DNA of 64,000 nt from Flavobacterium album. GTDB lineage: Bacteria; Bacteroidota; Bacteroidia; Flavobacteriales; Flavobacteriaceae. Below are positions 61,514-64,000 of the stretch, piece after piece. Made by a program: the position numbers and the translations under genes. A model generated the notes under the pieces. That model saw only the letters and a program-made list of their open reading frames with translations, had not been told where the DNA came from and made no database searches. Each line of letters opens with the position of its first letter. Position 1 is the first letter of the stretch. Location of the stretch: positions 1,067,001-1,131,000 of the forward strand of contig NZ_CP029186.1 in the NCBI RefSeq assembly GCF_003096035.1. The letters run 5' to 3'.

Positions 61514-62190
61514 GGAAAAAGTTACTCTATGTAGAAGACGATAATACGCTGGCGTTCCTTACGGCTGATAACCTGGAGCAATACTATGACGTGGCCCATT
61601 TTGCCAACGGAAAGGATGCATTTGAGGCATTTAAGCAGCAGGATTTCGACCTTTGCATACTGGATGTGATGCTCCCTGAAATGGACGGGTTTGAGCTGGC
61701 CGCCGCCATACGCGAACGGAATGTTGAGGTGCCGATCATTTTTCTTTCGGCGAAAACGCTCAAGGAAGACCGTATTAAAGGCCTGAAGCTGGGTGCTGAT
61801 GATTACCTTATAAAGCCTTACAGCATTGAAGAACTGATATTAAAAATCGAAATCTTCCTGCAACGCAGCCAGAAGCAGGCACCGGTAAAGAATATGACCT
61901 GCACCATTGGGTCTTTTACTTTCGACCCGCAGAATTATGCGCTTACCAAAGGCAGCGAAACCATTATGCTTACCGAAAGGGAGTCGGCGCTGCTAAAGCT
62001 GTTCATCGATAATAAGAATGCCATCCTGAAAAGGGAAAAGATACTCACCGCCCTTTGGGGCACTGACGATTATTTTATGGGGCGAAGCATGGATGTATTC
62101 ATTTCCCGCCTTCGCAAAATATTCAAGGACGACGAGACCATTCGCATAGAAAATATCCCAAGGATAGGGTTTAAGCTTGTGGCTCCGTAA
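61510..62190 (+). CDS. OmpR-family response regulator (RprY-like)
   Basis: A 226-residue regulator. Receiver with YVEDD, phospho-Asp in CILDVMLPEMDGF (about 53) and Lys in DYLIKPYS; C-terminal winged helix from about 135. ATGA overlap with the kinase couples their translation. Likely sites are the TGTTAA repeats in the divergent promoter at 60122-60159, which also serves the DUF1573 gene; that is inference. Confidence 0.88.
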   Translation: MRKKLLYVEDDNTLAFLTADNLEQYYDVAHFANGKDAFEAFKQQDFDLCILDVMLPEMDGFELAAAIRERNVEVPIIFLSAKTLKEDRIKGLKLGADDYLIKPYSIEELILKIEIFLQRSQKQAPVKNMTCTIGSFTFDPQNYALTKGSETIMLTERESALLKLFIDNKNAILKREKILTALWGTDDYFMGRSMDVFISRLRKIFKDDETIRIENIPRIGFKLVAP

Positions 62191-62289
62191 GCCCCCTAAC
62201 CCCGAAGGGGGAACAGCTTTCAGGAACGACATAGAAATCGCCAGTCGTTTTAAGCAAGAGTGGCGTTCCCCCTTTGGGGGTTAGGGGGC
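62191..62289. repeat. Composite element with 24/25-base inverted ends
   Basis: GCCCCCTAACCCCGAAGGGG begins the left end (62191-62214), and the right end (62265-62289) is its reverse complement with one added base and one mismatch. The ~50-base core has no ORF. It lies between the convergent two-component and cytochrome genes. Confidence 0.7.
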
Positions 62290-62682
62290 TAAACTATAAA
62301 TATAGGCTTCCACTGCCTTCAGTTCTTCATCACTGAAATTTTTGGTGATGTAAAAATTGGTTTTCATCGTTTCATATTGCGACGGATCCACAATCGGTTC
62401 GCCTTTGCCCTTCAGGAATGTTGGAATATCGCCTTTTTTCTCTTTGTAAACTTTGGCTATTTCCTTTATGCTTGGCCCGATGGCTTTTTGCTTCGGCTTG
62501 TGGCAGGTAAAGCAGTTGCCTTTACCATCAAAGATCTCCTGGCCCATCTGTTGTGCGGGCGTGAGGCTGGAAACTTCGCCTTCGGCAGATGATTCGCTGC
62601 CTGTTGTGATCTGTTCTTTTTTCTCTTCGGTCTTGCAGGAGAAGAGTGTAAGCGTAAGAAAAAGTAAAAAGATGTTTTTCAT
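62281..62682 (-). CDS. Cytochrome c lipoprotein
   Basis: A 133-residue class I c-type cytochrome. Lipobox LTLFSC (Cys near 16), an acidic linker, then the haem motif CFTCH near 58. A possible axial Met is in YETMKTNF. A single-haem electron carrier anchored to the envelope membrane is likely. The 3' end overlaps the composite repeat, so the last codons (YIYSLAP) lie in or next to it. Confidence 0.85.
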   Translation of the reverse strand: MKNIFLLFLTLTLFSCKTEEKKEQITTGSESSAEGEVSSLTPAQQMGQEIFDGKGNCFTCHKPKQKAIGPSIKEIAKVYKEKKGDIPTFLKGKGEPIVDPSQYETMKTNFYITKNFSDEELKAVEAYIYSLAP

Positions 62683-62739
62683 TATAGTTTGTATTTAACG
62701 GCTTAGCTGTTTAAACAACATGAGTGCATCGGTATGAGT

Positions 62740-62774
62740 TCCCCTCTCCTTCGGAGAGGGGTTAGGGGTGAGGC
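62740..62774. repeat. Dispersed CCCCTCTCC-hairpin repeat
   Basis: CCCCTCTCC (62741-62749), TTC, GGAGAGGGG (62753-62761), then TTAGGGGTGAGG: the cleanest member of this family in the window. It touches the 3' end of hemB. Confidence 0.65.
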
Positions 62775-63770
62775 CTATTTATTCAAAAGTATCGCAGCTT
62801 CTTTAGCAAAATAAGTCGATATCAAATCGGCACCCGCACGCTTGATGCAGTACAGCTGTTCGATCATAACCCGGTCGTGGTCGAGCCAGCCCCTTTCGGA
62901 TGCCGCCTTGATCATGGCATATTCTCCCGACACATGAAATACCGATACCGGCACGTTCACCGCATTTTTCACTTCGCGCACAATATCCAGGTAAGCGATA
63001 CCGGGTTTCACCATCACGATATCCGCGCCTTCTTCCACATCGTGAACCGCCTCTTTAATAGCCTCGATGCGGTTGGCGTAGTCCATCTGGTAGGTTTTCT
63101 TGTCTTTCGGTACTTCAATCTCTGCATCCTTAGGCGCACTGTCCAGCGCATCGCGGAACGGCCCGTAGAATGACGAGGCATACTTGGCGCTATAGCTCAT
63201 GATGCCTACCTTCTGGTGCCCTGCGCTATCCAGCCCTTCGCGAAGGCGCAGCACCCTGCCGTCCATCATATCGCTTGGCGCTGCAAAATCGGCACCGGCA
63301 TCAGCATGCGATACGGCCATGCGTACCAATGCTTCTACAGTTTCATCGTTAGCAACATCGCCATTCTTGATAATGCCGTCGTGCCCGTAAATAGAGTAGG
63401 GGTCGAGTGCTACATCTGGCATCACGATCATTCCCGGCACAGCATCTTTAATGGCTTTTATAGCGCGCTGCATGAGCCCGTCGTGATTCCACGCTTCTTT
63501 GCCGGTGTTGTCTTTCAGTGTGTCATCTACTTTTACATAAATGTTCACTGCCTTTATGCCAAGGCTCCAAAGCTCTTTTACTTCCTTAACCGTAAGGTCG
63601 AGCGAGCGGCGGTAAATGCCGGGCATCGACGGGATGGGTATTTCTACATTGGTCCCTTCTGCAATGAACATCGGGAACATAAAGTCATTGGGTGTTACTA
63701 TCGTTTCACGAACGAGCGAACGTATGGAATCGTTGGTTCTTAGTCTTCTATTTCTGTGTAATGGGAACAT
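62775..63770 (-). CDS. hemB: Delta-aminolevulinic acid dehydratase (porphobilinogen synthase)
   Basis: Condenses two 5-aminolevulinate molecules to porphobilinogen in haem synthesis. The 331-residue protein has both active-site lysines: SYSAKYASSFYGPFRD and MVKPGIAYLDIV. The metal site reads DVALDPYSIYGHDG, lacking the Cys residues of zinc enzymes, so it is probably a magnesium-dependent type. Normal length. Confidence 0.95.
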   Translation of the reverse strand: MFPLHRNRRLRTNDSIRSLVRETIVTPNDFMFPMFIAEGTNVEIPIPSMPGIYRRSLDLTVKEVKELWSLGIKAVNIYVKVDDTLKDNTGKEAWNHDGLMQRAIKAIKDAVPGMIVMPDVALDPYSIYGHDGIIKNGDVANDETVEALVRMAVSHADAGADFAAPSDMMDGRVLRLREGLDSAGHQKVGIMSYSAKYASSFYGPFRDALDSAPKDAEIEVPKDKKTYQMDYANRIEAIKEAVHDVEEGADIVMVKPGIAYLDIVREVKNAVNVPVSVFHVSGEYAMIKAASERGWLDHDRVMIEQLYCIKRAGADLISTYFAKEAAILLNK

Positions 63771-63791
63771 TTTTTATTGCGATTTTTTTAT

Positions 63792-63799
63792 TATCTTTG
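63792..63799 (+). promoter_or_regulatory. Orphan -7 element
   Basis: TATCTTTG, a perfect TAnnTTTG on the plus strand, just upstream of the hemB start but pointing away from it. A 17-codon frame starting at GTG 63803 follows; no real gene is evident. Confidence 0.35.
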
Positions 63800-63842
63800 C
63801 AGTGAACCACTTGAACCCTGAATGGGGTGTAGGGTGGTGTTT

Positions 63843-64000
63843 TTATTTTGGGTAATATACTATACCAAACTTATTATTTTTATTAGCTTTAGTATTTAGC
63901 TTTCCTTTTTCCAGCAATATATCGAGAAAGCCTTCATCATCACCGTATTTTAGCACCTGCTGCACTCTTTTTGGCCATGACAAAGGATTTTCAACCAACT
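63843..64000 (-). CDS. C-terminal part of an unidentified protein, cut by the window edge
   Basis: About 52 codons are visible, from the window edge to the TAA at 63843-63845. The readable part includes ENPLSWPKRVQQVLKYGDDE and ends FGIVYYPK. Codon pattern looks genuine, but no family is recognised. It lies upstream of hemB on the same strand. Confidence 0.45.
   Translation of the reverse strand, partial: LVENPLSWPKRVQQVLKYGDDEGFLDILLEKGKLNTKANKNNKFGIVYYPK

Noticed and set aside
62191..62289. Insertion sequence between the response regulator and cytochrome c
   Set aside because: Only ~100 bases, no transposase frame; treated as a repeat unit.

Overview
The window is chromosomal DNA from a member of the Bacteroidetes, most likely a Flavobacterium or close relative. 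The evidence is internal. The gliding/type IX secretion genes sprE and gldH are present, as are families typical of Flavobacteriia (DUF4254, DUF5687, DUF4292, DUF6168). The ATP synthase operon has the flavobacterial order B-E-F-H-A-G with atpD and atpC absent. Many intergenic regions carry the Bacteroidetes -7 promoter element TAnnTTTG, and Shine-Dalgarno sequences are mostly missing. No tRNA, rRNA, CRISPR array, prophage or intact insertion sequence was seen. Coding density is high and most genes are housekeeping or envelope genes. Accessory material is limited to small islands: a decayed hipBA locus, a DUF4287 pseudogene and a few AT-rich orphan genes.

Layout. 0-8 kb: upp, a DUF4254/glycosyltransferase pair, a PaaE-like ferredoxin reductase, then a PadR-controlled operon of two paralogous membrane proteins and a DUF5687 permease/ATPase ABC pair, closed by a strong terminator. 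8-17 kb: sprE, a bactofilin, two AtpI-like membrane proteins and atpBEFHAG. 17-20 kb: an orphan gene, a frameshifted DUF4287 gene and a prolyl oligopeptidase. 20-26.6 kb: an envelope operon (flippase, dut, nucleotidyltransferase, TPR protein, DUF4292 lipoprotein, EnvC-like protein). 26.7-33 kb: hipB with a broken hipA, thioesterase, HU/SPOR protein, dprA, trpS, acyltransferase. 33.3-36.1 kb: a lipoprotein/ECF sigma/anti-sigma operon whose anti-sigma protein appears to span both membranes. 36-41 kb: recA, AT-rich orphans, trhO with an extra C-terminal barrel, and a radical SAM protein. 41-47.7 kb: ricT-like gene, gldH, PBP1A, a CoA-transferase pair and a secreted orphan. 47.8-55 kb: a fused peptide ABC ATPase, then a potassium module (KdpD/KdpE-like pair, kup, outer-membrane barrel). 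55-64 kb: exonuclease, serine hydrolase, ogt, an XRE/membrane-protein pair, DUF1573, an RprXY-like two-component system, cytochrome c, hemB and a truncated gene at the edge.

Three points stand out. First, a perfect 16-base repeat matching the enterobacterial KdpE site (TTTATA-N5-TTTACA) lies upstream of both the kdpD-like gene and kup, which suggests a KdpDE regulon built on Kup and a porin rather than KdpFABC. Second, the sigma/anti-sigma operon has an architecture like the dual membrane-spanning anti-sigma factors and a candidate self-recognised ECF promoter. Third, TrhO is fused to a translation-factor-like barrel resembling that of U32 peptidases, the family of the parallel tRNA-hydroxylation enzyme TrhP. 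The intergenic DNA also holds several families of dispersed palindromic repeats, including two that interrupt the ATP synthase operon.
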